Positions 27,277-36,436 are shown, counted from the first letter of the stretch. The stretch is 41,594 bases of DNA from Paulinella micropora (GCA_009731375.1 BJOX01000228.1:48643-90236); one strand, 5' to 3'. Notes: a model not told the origin generated them from the letters alone. Made by a program: numbers and translations.

Positions 27277-28607
27277 TTAAAAGGGGACGCAACGTTGGAG
27301 GGGCTGTTTGAGCTGAAAGAGGTAGGGGAAAAAGAGGGCTCGGGACTAGGAGAGGGCGGTAGGGCGCCTAGAGCGGCACGGGTTCTGAGTCGACGTGCCT
27401 CATTAGCACTTGTCGGCCTCGGAGAGGGCGTTGTAACCGATGAGAGAGCGGGCGAAACAATCCCGGGATTTGCCTCTGGACTTTGCATGTCCGAGCGACC
27501 TTGCCCCGAACTCGAAGAACTCGAGCTCGAGCTTGAAGTGGAAACTCCCTTAAGATCTGACTCGGCTAGCGTCGCATTGTCCTCGGGCGCTGGTGGTCCC
27601 TGTGGAGCGTCTACCGGCTCTGCGCGGTATGGAGCCGAGCCCGTGATAAGCATGGACGAGATCGGCGTATTTGCTCGTCTGTCCTCGTTAGTCCGTGAAC
27701 GCGTCTGGGGCGTCGGGGTAGTGGGCGAAGCCTTACTATCCTCTTCTTCTTCTTCCGTCTCGTCAGGATTCCTCTCCTGTTGCTGCTCCCCGTCCTCTTC
27801 GTCCGTTCCATCTGAGGTAAGGGCCACCAGAGGAAGAAGACTAAAAGGACATTCGAATTCCTTGTGGGTGTTATGCTGAAGGGTCTCATCCACGTTATCA
27901 TCCGTGGGGATATCCATCAGTGTAACTACCTCTTGGCAGGGACCATGTCTCAATATGGTCTTACTGCGCAAAACATGTTCTAATTGCTCGTCGGGCTGCC
28001 GGGGTGGGGATAGGATTTCGAACTCATCCAAAAGGATTTGTTCGCTGTCGGGCCTTGTTGGTAGGGCCGGCCATTGTTGACCGGCCGCCATCAAGGTAAA
28101 AAGCCTATCCGGGGAAATGTTGGTCTGCATGATAAGTGCAGTACCAAGCAGGATATCCGCTCCCGGGGGGACGTGCAGGGAGGAGTAGAGGTATATCTCG
28201 TCCCAACCTCGCGTGGCGTGGACCTGAATATATATCTTTACTCCCTTATCCATCTTGATAGTCCCTTGGGCCGTTCGGGCTGTGAGGGAAGGCAAATCTC
28301 TCTCCAAAAGACCTAGCAGAGTCATTAGGCGGGGGTGAATTAACCCCAAAGTATTGCACCCTGTGTCAACGATGACAAAGATGTCAATAGCTTGTGCGGA
28401 CTCTTGGTCTAGTCTGGCAATAGCCAAGACTCGTCCTTGGAGGACGTTCGCCTTTCGCGGACGTCCAGGAACGACTGTGCGGCATTCAAGAGCCGTGTCG
28501 ATCTTGGAGTCCAATATCTTTACCTGGGTCGAGGAGTCCACCTCTGGGTGGCGATCAGAGCGGTCACCGCGGGATCCTTGCGCTCCTTCTTCCACGGCGC
28601 CGGCTTC
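27180..28607 (-). CDS. element 2 protease (retropepsin) with long acidic/Ser-rich tail
   Basis: Numbering starts at the GTG at 28595 (471 codons); the frame is open from about 28607 and overlaps the end of gag by about 85 nt. FVIVDTGCN (Asp77-Thr-Gly) is the aspartic protease active site, with HVPPGADILLG (ILLG at 148-151) as the second conserved Gly motif. The tail has an acidic stretch (DGTDEEDGEQQQ, DETEEEEEDSK) and a poly-Ser run, then overlaps the start of ORF3 by about 95 nt. The frame relation is gag, then -1 to protease, then -1 to ORF3, as in retroviruses with separate pro. It would cleave the polyprotein during particle maturation. Confidence 0.88.
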   Translation of the reverse strand, partial: EAGAVEEGAQGSRGDRSDRHPEVDSSTQVKILDSKIDTALECRTVVPGRPRKANVLQGRVLAIARLDQESAQAIDIFVIVDTGCNTLGLIHPRLMTLLGLLERDLPSLTARTAQGTIKMDKGVKIYIQVHATRGWDEIYLYSSLHVPPGADILLGTALIMQTNISPDRLFTLMAAGQQWPALPTRPDSEQILLDEFEILSPPRQPDEQLEHVLRSKTILRHGPCQEVVTLMDIPTDDNVDETLQHNTHKEFECPFSLLPLVALTSDGTDEEDGEQQQERNPDETEEEEEDSKASPTTPTPQTRSRTNEDRRANTPISSMLITGSAPYRAEPVDAPQGPPAPEDNATLAESDLKGVSTSSSSSSSSSSGQGRSDMQSPEANPGIVSPALSSVTTPSPRPTSANEARRLRTRAALGALPPSPSPEPSFSPTSFSSNSPSNVASPFNERTTPLSPISEGKEVIVIEDSPRSETYFPTP

Positions 28608-31261
28608 TTAATAGCGATCGCATTGGCCCCAGTGAAGGCTGCTCCCGTAGTTCTAGACGAACGTGAGGCAGTATTGCCCTTAAGTTGGTCGGAATTACTC
28701 GGAGTGCGTGGGTTGCCGGATCGTGGAGGACACCAGTCGGCGTTGAGCCCCTTCTCCAAGTCGCGGACTCGATTCCTACAGACTTGTAAGGAGTGGTTGG
28801 GTTTGTCTACCTTTCCAAATCGCTTGCAGTAGGCGCAGGGCTCCGAACTCTTGCCATGCGGGGCGCGATTCTCCTTGGCCGTGTCCTTCGGGGCCGGGCC
28901 AGAGCGCTTCGGGGCCGGGCCTGAGCGCTTCGGGGCCGGGCCTGGGCGCTTCTTTTCCACCACCTGTAGCTGAGCGTCCGCCGGGATGTCACGGGGCCAC
29001 CGGGACTTCGTCTTCTTCGTAGATAGCTTGGCTCTCTCTTTGCGCGGCGGACGGCGAGATGAATCTTGCTCGGCGGGCGCTAGGATCATCTTCGGGTCCC
29101 AATCCGTGAGGACCCGCGAGTTGGCCTTGAGGATGAGATGTTTGAGCTCGTCAAGGGTGCGTGTCGGCGCAATACCCCTCCTCCTTCTCTCTTCTTGCAT
29201 AGTCTCGATGTGTTGTATCTCCACTGGAGATACACATCGCCGGGCGATCTCGTATTGAGTGGCGTCCGCCGACACGATGCCTTCGTTGTGTAGCTGCCTA
29301 AACAACTTTTGCAAACGTGTAATGAACGTAGCTAAGTCTTCCTTAGCCCTACGTTTCATATCATTGCGGTAGCTTGGGCTGAAAGATTTAGTGACATCGT
29401 AGACGATGTCAATCTTCCACCTCGAGTCGACCCGGTAATCCAACCAGATCCAAGGTAGGAGCTGGAGAGATTTTTCGTAAGGATCTCGCGACGAGATTCT
29501 TGCCGACCATGCGTTCAAAAAGTATTCGGCCTCCGGCTTGGTCATGAAGGAGGACAAGTTAAAAAGAAAAAAGCGTAGCGTGTAGCCCAACGTCACGTGT
29601 TCGAACTTCAACTTCTTGATCTCCCGCAGTCGGCGTTGGTACTTCTCCGTAGCCGACTCCGCGGGCGCCGCCATCATGAATAGCGATCCACCGTTGTACG
29701 CCGATGGGGCACCACTCCGAGTCCGTGGCTGAGGTGCGTTCTGGGAGCTGCTCTCCGAGGCGGGCTCTTGGCTTGTGGAGCTTGATGTGTTCGTGCCAGT
29801 TGCGGGGGCCCCGGACTTCGACGCTTCCGTGGCAGCTGCCGAGGGCTCGGGGGCGGATGCCGCTTCGTCTACCCCGGAGGGAGGCGGAGGAGGCAACACA
29901 CCGGCCTGGCTGTTGTCAACGGGTGTGGGATTCGTAGGAGCCTCCACGCCTTTGTCGTCATCATCATCGCTATTCGGCTGGCTCGTCTGACCTCGAGGAG
30001 CAAAAGTTACTCCTCGTGATCGTCGGGGCTCGGGCAAGAAAGCGAAGAGATCACTAGGCTGAGCACCATCATCTTCACGTTGTTGGAACGGAGAAAGAAA
30101 AACTTCGGCTTCACCACGTCTGGGATCCGTAGGCGAGGAGAACGCACCCGGGAAGCCAGGGCTCCGGCGGAAGATCGTCGAAAGGCCAGAAGCAGTAGAC
30201 TGCTGCGGTGACTGTAGTGCGAACGACGGTGAACGACGTCCACGGAACAGCGAACGTTGAGCATCGGTCCCTCCTGCCGGGCCTAGTCCACTTCCCAGCG
30301 AGCGAAGAGCGCGTCCTCCGTAGGGTCGAAAAGCGCCACTTGGTATGTAGCCTCTGCTCGGGGTCGGTTGTACAATAGGGATCGTAGCTGAACCTCCCAA
30401 CGACGAAGACGAGGACGACGACGACGACGACGGCAACGACGTAGACGACGAGGTTGTCGACAATCCTGGAAGTCCAGATGTCGAAGGCATCGTAGTTGTC
30501 GTAGTCGTTGGCACCGTGGCTGTCAAAGTACCAGGTGGCAACGTAGTTGTAAGCCCAGGGCGAGGCCCCATAGCTCGTGCACCTAAAGTACCTGTACCCG
30601 TTGTGTAACGCAGAGAGGTGGGCACATAATCCGGAGTTTGTGCCCAACCAACCTTCTTTGCCAGATCGTTGTAGCGACTGATCGCCAGGTCCCTCTCACC
30701 TCGAAAAGCGGTCCATTGGTAGAACACAGAGGGTTCAAGCCAATACTCCACCAACTGTTCGAGGGGTGGCATAGCAATAAAGGGTTCTTCCTCAAGGTTG
30801 AGGAGGCCATCCTTGATTGCTTTGCTCAGAAGGGGGCAAAGATCTTTCTCAAGAGTTTTCAGAACTACCTTTAGAAAGTGAGCTCGACTAATCCCATCCG
30901 TCTGGGGCGAGATCTTCTTTGCCGTACCTTCTCTGAGGGCCTTCTGGTACGTCTCCATGAAGGGTAGCTTGAGGCTCGTGCGTAGGGTTCGAAGGATGCT
31001 CAGGCATTCATCGCGATAGCGGGACTCCTTGGAGACCAGGTCGTAGTTGGGGCGAGGAAACGAGGCTGGAAGGATCATTTCTGCAACCAAAACGGTTAGA
31101 AAAGAATCACCATGTAGCAAAAGGTCTGGAATTTGCAAAGGAGACCTTATGTACAACTTGCTAATGGGTATTCTTAACTGAGGGAGTGTTTCTATATATG
31201 TAGGAACTTGAACGAGGTTGAACAGAACTTGAATACATAGTACAAACTCGCCTCTCTGCAT
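28520..31261 (-). CDS. element 2 Gag with zinc knuckle
   Basis: 913 codons from ATG 31259-31261, TAA at 28520-28522. Residues about 560-740 (FFLFNLSSFMTKPEAEYFLNAW...DLATFITRLQKLFRQL...DELKHLIL) look like a retrotransposon Gag capsid domain. A knuckle at 809-828 has Cys-x2-Cys-x10-His-x4-Cys, a longer middle spacing than the usual CX2CX4HX4C. The centre (about 210-520) is low-complexity Thr/Ser/Pro/Gly. A triple PKRSGPA repeat precedes the knuckle. A later start at the Met coded near 31079 is possible: TTCTAAC and TTGCAG precede it like a branch point and splice acceptor. It forms the particle and packages RNA. Confidence 0.85.
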   Translation of the reverse strand: MQRGEFVLCIQVLFNLVQVPTYIETLPQLRIPISKLYIRSPLQIPDLLLHGDSFLTVLVAEMILPASFPRPNYDLVSKESRYRDECLSILRTLRTSLKLPFMETYQKALREGTAKKISPQTDGISRAHFLKVVLKTLEKDLCPLLSKAIKDGLLNLEEEPFIAMPPLEQLVEYWLEPSVFYQWTAFRGERDLAISRYNDLAKKVGWAQTPDYVPTSLRYTTGTGTLGARAMGPRPGLTTTLPPGTLTATVPTTTTTTMPSTSGLPGLSTTSSSTSLPSSSSSSSSSSLGGSATIPIVQPTPSRGYIPSGAFRPYGGRALRSLGSGLGPAGGTDAQRSLFRGRRSPSFALQSPQQSTASGLSTIFRRSPGFPGAFSSPTDPRRGEAEVFLSPFQQREDDGAQPSDLFAFLPEPRRSRGVTFAPRGQTSQPNSDDDDDKGVEAPTNPTPVDNSQAGVLPPPPPSGVDEAASAPEPSAAATEASKSGAPATGTNTSSSTSQEPASESSSQNAPQPRTRSGAPSAYNGGSLFMMAAPAESATEKYQRRLREIKKLKFEHVTLGYTLRFFLFNLSSFMTKPEAEYFLNAWSARISSRDPYEKSLQLLPWIWLDYRVDSRWKIDIVYDVTKSFSPSYRNDMKRRAKEDLATFITRLQKLFRQLHNEGIVSADATQYEIARRCVSPVEIQHIETMQEERRRRGIAPTRTLDELKHLILKANSRVLTDWDPKMILAPAEQDSSRRPPRKERAKLSTKKTKSRWPRDIPADAQLQVVEKKRPGPAPKRSGPAPKRSGPAPKDTAKENRAPHGKSSEPCAYCKRFGKVDKPNHSLQVCRNRVRDLEKGLNADWCPPRSGNPRTPSNSDQLKGNTASRSSRTTGAAFTGANAIAIKKPAPWKKERKDPAVTALIATQRWTPRPR
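28876..28952. repeat. 24-bp tandem repeat in gag, three copies
   Basis: GCGCTTCGGGGCCGGGCC(T/A)G-type units are repeated three times and encode PAPKRSG on the minus strand just before the zinc knuckle. Three basic copies may add RNA-binding charge. Confidence 0.85.
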
Positions 31262-31457
31262 GTGGTGAGCATACTCAACGGTCAGCCCACACCCCGCGTG
31301 AAGACAGGTGAACTAGCTGTCAACAAGTGAGTGAGGAGATTGACCTTGAGGATGATCGCTGTTGATGTTTCCAAACACAGGTAGGAGTTCCACAATCCGA
31401 GCTGTCGACAGCACACACAAAGTGTGACTCTTCCGAGAAATATAGGGAAATTCGAAT
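31262..31457 (-). promoter_or_regulatory. element 2 leader and primer-binding region
   Basis: Between the 5' LTR and the gag ATG. Directly after the LTR (minus strand) comes ATTCGAATT, not the usual TGG start of a tRNA 3'-end primer site. Then follow CTCGGAAGAG, ACACTTTGTGTGTG and the palindrome CTGTCGACAG (31404-31413). The same AATTCGAATT and CTGTCGACAG occur beside element 1's 5' LTR, so they are probably functional (priming, packaging or dimerisation). Confidence 0.5.
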
Positions 31458-32116
31458 TGTAAGTCTGGACTGCACTCCTGTGAGGAAATTACTAACCGGC
31501 ATTCTCTTGAATAGCTACATGGCTGTCATGAGACACGAAATATTTCCGAGGCTTGATAATTGTACAAAAAGACATCTGGGATGGTCAAGTCCAGTTTATT
31601 TAGTACAGTTGCATGACAGACTGTTAGTATCTTGCGAAACAATACAAATTCTGAGTACAAACGACGAGATTTCAAGTGTTACCTGTGTTGTGTAGCAGTT
31701 GGATATTTACAAGTCAGTCTGAGAAAAAATAAAGTCTATTGCCTATTTAACTTGAATGGCAGTTAAGTATTACCTGTTTGACTTGAAGGGCCGAATATAT
31801 AAATGACTGGGAACCGAAAAATGCGTAAAAAGGAATAAAAGTTTCTCACACTGGCAGTCAAGTAGATATGTGACAAAAATGCAATAGTCAGCATATTAAG
31901 AAAAAATAGCAGGCAATGGAAAATGAACGTATCTGTTAATAGTAGTCACGTTGAAAACGTAACAACTACAAGTTATGACAGTTGATAAATAAACGGGAAA
32001 AATGAAGTGCAGGAACTAAAAATAGAAGTGTAAACTTGAAGTAAAAACTTGAAGAAGTTTAACGAATGTTTATCACAATATTGATAATTCGGTCCGGTAC
32101 GGTATTGATTCCGATA
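31458..32116 (-). mobile_element. element 2, 5' LTR
   Basis: 659 bp, few differences from 18338-18986 (the right copy has small extra insertions such as CTGG near 31851 and TCAC near 31946). Minus-strand TATA-like ATTTATATAT is at about 31795-31804 and AATAAA at 31595-31600, about 200 nt apart, a plausible U3-R-U5 layout for transcription leftwards. Confidence 0.9.
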
Positions 32117-32146
32117 AGTTTGATATATATATATAAATATATATAA

Positions 32147-32180
<34 letters not shown>
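32117..32180. other. target duplication, last 5 bp of element 1's LTR, and (TA)n flank
   Basis: 32117-32120 is agtt, the second copy of element 2's target duplication. 32121-32125 (tgata) completes element 1's 5' LTR. From 32126 an interrupted TA tract runs to about 32180, the partner of the TA tract at 7391-7441. Confidence 0.85.
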
Positions 32181-32182
<2 letters not shown>

Positions 32183-32811
32183 TGCTTCAACCACGCACCT
32201 TCAGTGACGATATTAATATATAATTTAAGAAACTGAAGTTATATATATAACAACTGATAATAACGTGCCTACAATATAATACTGTCACAGCTGACTGTGT
32301 GGTTTCCGAGCCGTAACTTGTGACCACGAGCCCCTGGTCTTTCCCAATTATAAATTGTTATTAATAATATTAAAAAATAGTATATATTTTAATTTTTATT
32401 GGATAATTATATTCACATGAGCGCACAGTCGAACACTCTGTTCGGGTTGCCGCCCGGCGGAGTTGACTAGAAAAAGATTTGCTGTCCTGCTATTACTACT
32501 ATATTATGATAAGTTATATTAATAGTTGGACGAAACAGGTGGTTACGGGACCTCGAGTGTCCTTGCTCGCTGCTTTGCTGTCGAAGGGACGGTCGCCAGT
32601 ACTGACTAGTACAGAGCTTTATTGTTGGAGTTGGTTGAGAGTGAGGCTAGCTAGGCCCGGTGCCTTTAAACTCAGCGAAGGACGGAAGCCGCAGGGAGCA
32701 AAAGCTGAACTTGGTTACAATATGATATGGAAAAACACTCTATCAGGCAAAATCACTGATGTTATTTTGTCAAGTTCGACAGTCCTTACTAATACTATTC
32801 CTGGTCGAGGC
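32181..32811. other. non-coding spacer, AT-rich then GC-richer
   Basis: 32181-32520 is AT-rich with poly-A/T runs. 32520-32811 has more balanced composition and a plus-strand open frame (from 32479), which runs into the (ACAT)n array and has no recognisable protein signature. Nothing else identified. Confidence 0.5.
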
Positions 32812-32954
32812 AGTACATACACATACATACATACATACATACGTACATATATACATACATGCATGCATTCATGTACATGCATACATGCATGCATGAATGC
32901 ATGCTTGCATGCATGCAATGCATGCATGCATGCATGCATACATACATACATATG

Positions 32955-32989
<35 letters not shown>

Positions 32990-33177
32990 CATTACATACA
33001 TTACATACATACATAAATTATACATACATACATACATACATTACATACATACATTACATACATACATACATACATTATACATACATACATACATACATAC
33101 ATACACATACATACATACACATACATACACATACATACATACACATACATACATAAAGACATACATACGTACATACA

Positions 33178-33209
<32 letters not shown>

Positions 33210-33249
33210 CATATACATATATACATATATACATACATACATACATACA

Positions 33250-33281
<32 letters not shown>

Positions 33282-33455
33282 CATATATACGTATGTATAA
33301 ATACATACATACAAACATACATACATACATACATGCATACAAACATACTTACATACGTACATACATACATATATACATACGTACATACACATACACATAT
33401 GTACATACACATACACATATGTACATACATACATACATACATACATACATACATT
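32812..33455. repeat. (ACAT)n tetranucleotide array
   Basis: About 640 bp of CATA/ACAT repeats with GCATGC, ATATAC and CACATA variants. All long Tyr/Ile/His/Thr (plus) and Met/Tyr/Val/Cys (minus) frames here are repeat translations and not genes. Confidence 0.95.
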
Positions 33456-33564
33456 CATGCACTACATATTCTATCGCAGGGCTAAGCGTGCCCTAGCTTG
33501 TCCTTGTGGCGCAATGCAAGGTGCTCCTGGCAAGTCAAGCTGCACGTGGACGACTCGTAGCGCG

Positions 33565-35778
33565 TCATCTCTTTGCTTCCTGAGCCCTGCGTTTCAGAGC
33601 CTCGGCCTCCGCCACCTTGCCCTGCTGCTCCAGCAACACGCCCAGGTTGTTGACAGAAACCAACGTGCGCGGGTGCTCTGCCCCGAGCGTCTTTTCTCTT
33701 CCTTGCAGAGCCCTGCGGTACAGAGGCTCGGCCTCCGCCAGCTTGCCCTGCTTCGTCAGCAACAAGCCCAGGTTGTTGACAGAAACCAACGTGGACGGGT
33801 GCTCTGCCCCGAGCGTCTTCTCGCACCCTTGCAATTCCCTGCGGTAGAAAACCTCGGCCTCCGCCAGCTTGCCCTGCTGCTCCAGCAAGTCGGCCAGGTT
33901 GTACACCGAAGTCAACGTGGACGGGTGCTCGGCCCCGAGCGTTTTTTCTCTTCCTTGAAGAGCCCTCCGGTACAGAGGCTCGGCCTCCGCCAGCTTGCCC
34001 TGCTTCTTCAGCAACAAGCCCAGGTTGTTGACCGAAGTCAACGTGGACGGGTGCTCTGCCCCGAGCGTCTTCTCGCACCCTTGCAGAGCCCTGCGGTACA
34101 GAGGCTCGGCCTCCGCCACCTTGCCCTGCTGCTCCAGAAACCTGACCAGGTTCTTGAAATAAGTCAACGTGTCCGGGTGCTCTGCCCCGAGCGTCTTCTC
34201 GCACCCTTGCAAGTGCCTGCGGTAGAGAGCCTCAACCTCCGCCAGCTTGCTCTGCTTCTCCAGCAAGTCGGCCAGGTTGTACACCGAAGTCAACGTGGAC
34301 GGGTGCTCAGCCCCGAGTGTCTTTTCCCATCCTTGAACAGCCCTGCGGTACATAGACTCAGCCTCCGCCAGCTTGCCCTGCTGCTGCAGCAACATGCCCA
34401 GGTTGTTGACCGAAGTCAACGTGTTCGGGTGCTCAGCCCCGAGCGTCTTCTCCTGTCCTTGCAGCGCCCTGCGGCACAGAGGCTCGGCCTCCGCCAGCTT
34501 GCCCTGCTGCTTCAGCAAAAAGCCCAGGTCGTTGACCGAAGTCAACGTGTCCGGGTGCTCGGCCCCGAGCGTTTTCTCTCTTCCTTGCAGAGCTTTGCGG
34601 AGCAGAGGCTCGGCCTCCGCCAGCTTGCCCTGGTGATACAACAAGCCGCCCAGGTTGTTGACTGAAGCCAACGTGTGCGGGTGCTCCGCCCCGAGCGTCT
34701 TCTCTCTTGCTTGCAGAGCCCTGAGGTACAGAGGCTCGGCCTCCGCCAGCTTGCCCTGCTCCTTCAGCAACGCGCCCAGGTTGTTGACCGAAGTCAACGT
34801 CTCCGCGTGCTCAGCCCCGAGAGTATTCTCGCTCGCTTCCAAAGAACGCCGAAGAAACTCCTCCGCTCCCTTGAGGTCGCCCAGGTCTTGAATCAGTGTG
34901 CCCACGTTATTCATGAGCGTCAAAGTGGCTTCGTCTGTTTTGCCTTCCCTCTCCTTGAGCGCGTTGCGACCCGCCTGCACTACCCAGGCCCGCATCTCAG
35001 CCAGCACGGCCTTGTTCAGCTCGTGCGCCCCGCCTTCCATCCCTTCCACTAAGGCCAAGATTTTCTCTTGGTCCTCCTTCTTTCCCGCCTCCGCCGCCTT
35101 GACATCGATTCTGCAGAGTGAGCCCAGGATAGAATCGAAATCCTTCACAAGCGCGTTTTCAAAATCCGTAACCTCCGTGGGAGAAAGACATATTTCCAGC
35201 GACGCTTCGGTAAGTCGCGTGCAGAATATCTCCCACAGACACCATGAGCGAGTCAGGGGCACAGGATTCCTCCAGGGGGAGAGAATCAGCACCGTCCTGC
35301 CAATCGTCTTCACGTTCTCGCGAAACGCCTCGAACCAGAAGTCCGGATCCACCGTGGAGGTCTGGTGCTGGTTCACTGTGAAAATGTCAAACCAAAGAAA
35401 GGTCTGACTTCTCACGTTGTCTTTGTCGGGCCAGTGAGCAGCGATAGCCTCCACCACTTGCTTGAATGTGTACTTCCACGCGTGGGAAAAAAACACAGTG
35501 GCGGTCGCCACGCCGGCGCGGTCTTGCGGGTCCTGCGACCGGGCCAGCAGCTCCACGTAGGAGCATTTCTGGTCCGCGGTGGCGGGCTTGACCAGATCGC
35601 GCACCACGTCGTCGGTGGTGGCGCCCGCAGCCAGGCAGCCCGCGGCCTCCCAGCGCTGGTACGTGGCCAGCAGCAGCGACACCGACACACCGAGCTTCGG
35701 GATCGGGGAGCTCGCCTCCTTGGCCTCGTGCGGCTCGGGGACGGACTTCTGTCGTACAGGAGAGCAGAAAACACTCAT
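33565..35778 (-). CDS. TIR-like domain + kinesin-light-chain/nephrocystin-3 type TPR protein
   Basis: 737 residues from ATG 35776-35778 (MSVFCSPV). The upstream Mets in the longer open frame are coded by microsatellite, so they are rejected. Residues about 94-200 hold FFSHAWK (96-102), WFDIFTVNQH (129-138) and TRSWCLWEIFCT (176-187). This domain is common in algal and protist proteins and resembles TIR folds, where WCxxE carries the NADase glutamate (here Glu183). From about 284 to the end are eleven 42-residue TPRs of consensus TLTSVNNLGLLLKQQGKLAEAEPLYRRALQGREKTLGAEHP-type (too regular to mistake), the last one truncated. No nucleotide-binding domain, membrane segment or intron. It may be a signalling or innate-immunity-like receptor; function inferred only from architecture. 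Confidence 0.9.
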   Translation of the reverse strand: MSVFCSPVRQKSVPEPHEAKEASSPIPKLGVSVSLLLATYQRWEAAGCLAAGATTDDVVRDLVKPATADQKCSYVELLARSQDPQDRAGVATATVFFSHAWKYTFKQVVEAIAAHWPDKDNVRSQTFLWFDIFTVNQHQTSTVDPDFWFEAFRENVKTIGRTVLILSPWRNPVPLTRSWCLWEIFCTRLTEASLEICLSPTEVTDFENALVKDFDSILGSLCRIDVKAAEAGKKEDQEKILALVEGMEGGAHELNKAVLAEMRAWVVQAGRNALKEREGKTDEATLTLMNNVGTLIQDLGDLKGAEEFLRRSLEASENTLGAEHAETLTSVNNLGALLKEQGKLAEAEPLYLRALQAREKTLGAEHPHTLASVNNLGGLLYHQGKLAEAEPLLRKALQGREKTLGAEHPDTLTSVNDLGFLLKQQGKLAEAEPLCRRALQGQEKTLGAEHPNTLTSVNNLGMLLQQQGKLAEAESMYRRAVQGWEKTLGAEHPSTLTSVYNLADLLEKQSKLAEVEALYRRHLQGCEKTLGAEHPDTLTYFKNLVRFLEQQGKVAEAEPLYRRALQGCEKTLGAEHPSTLTSVNNLGLLLKKQGKLAEAEPLYRRALQGREKTLGAEHPSTLTSVYNLADLLEQQGKLAEAEVFYRRELQGCEKTLGAEHPSTLVSVNNLGLLLTKQGKLAEAEPLYRRALQGREKTLGAEHPRTLVSVNNLGVLLEQQGKVAEAEALKRRAQEAKR
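33590..34920. repeat. 126-bp tandem repeats encoding the TPR units
   Basis: The TPR-coding DNA is a tandem array of 126-bp units with high DNA identity. CCTCGGCCTCCGCCA and GTGCTC(G/T)GCCCCGAGCG recur in nearly every unit. Units 6 and 9 share SVYNLADLLE and units 8 and 10 are almost identical, which points to recent duplication or gene conversion of blocks of two to three units. Confidence 0.9.
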
Positions 35779-35817
35779 GATCCAGGCAACACTTGAAACG
35801 GAACAGAGAAAAAGAAT

Positions 35818-36236
35818 CGAACGAAGAAAGGGAGGAAGGAAGGAAAAGAAGGAAGGACGGAAGGAAGGATGGAAGGGAGGAAAAGAGGAAGGAAGGAAGG
35901 AAGGAGGGAAGGAAGGAAGAAAGAAAGAAAAAAGAAAGAAAGAAAGAAAGAAAGAAAAGAAAGAAAGAAAGAAGGAAAGAAGAAAAGAAGGAAGGAAGGA
36001 AGGAAGGAAGGAAGGAAGGAAGGAAGAAACCACATACATACACATATACATACATACATACATACATACATACATACATACAAACATACAAACATACATA
36101 CATACATACATACATACATACATACAGACATACCTACCTACTTGCATACCTACCTATGTACACACACAAACATACATACATACATACATGCATACATACA
36201 TAGAGACATACATACATACATACATACATACATACA
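35818..36236. repeat. (GAAA/GGAA)n followed by (ACAT)n arrays upstream of the TPR gene
   Basis: 35818-36027 is purine-only GGAA/GAAA repeat on the plus strand. 36028-36235 is ACAT repeat. Both lie where the promoter and 5' UTR of the minus-strand TPR gene must be. Confidence 0.92.
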
Positions 36237-36318
36237 ACCGGCGCTGGCCAGACAAGGGGACATGCATACCCGCATAAAACAAGAACAAAGACATTGCATT
36301 CTACATGCATAGAGAGAG

Positions 36319-36392
36319 NNNNNNNNNNNNNNNNNNNNNNNNNNNNNNNNNNNNNNNNNNNNNNNNNNNNNNNGGGGGGGGGGGGGGGGGAG

Positions 36393-36434
<42 letters not shown>

Positions 36435-36436
36435 GA
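36319..36436. other. assembly gap (55 N) with poly-G and (GA)n
   Basis: Ns at 36319-36373 are followed by 17 G and then (GA)n to about 36432. This stretch would be intron of the minus-strand gene model, so an exon could be hidden in the gap. Confidence 0.9.

Larger units (their letters stand above)
18338..32116 (-). mobile_element. element 2: full-length autonomous-looking Ty3/gypsy-type LTR retrotransposon, about 13.8 kb
   Basis: Bounded by two near-identical LTRs (18338-18986 and 31458-32116) and a 4-bp target-site duplication agtt (18334-18337 and 32117-32120). Gene order in element orientation is gag, protease, ORF3, RT, RNase H, integrase. Integrase after RNase H is the Ty3/gypsy order. 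The size is more than twice that of typical gypsy elements, mainly because of ORF3 and a long Gag. A 10-N gap lies at 19014-19023. Confidence 0.9.

Noticed and set aside
27265-27879. Plus-strand 204-codon ORF
   Set aside because: Antisense to the protease tail, low-complexity Glu/Ser/Val composition.
33457-34665. Plus-strand 402-codon repetitive ORF
   Set aside because: Antisense of the TPR array; repeats of QRLGLRQLALLLQQ-type are the reverse of the TPR codons.
35778-36147. N-terminal extension of the TPR protein (Met/Tyr/Val/Cys and Ser/Phe/Leu runs)
   Set aside because: It is coded by (ACAT)n and (GAAA)n microsatellites; the ATG at 35778 is the first credible start.
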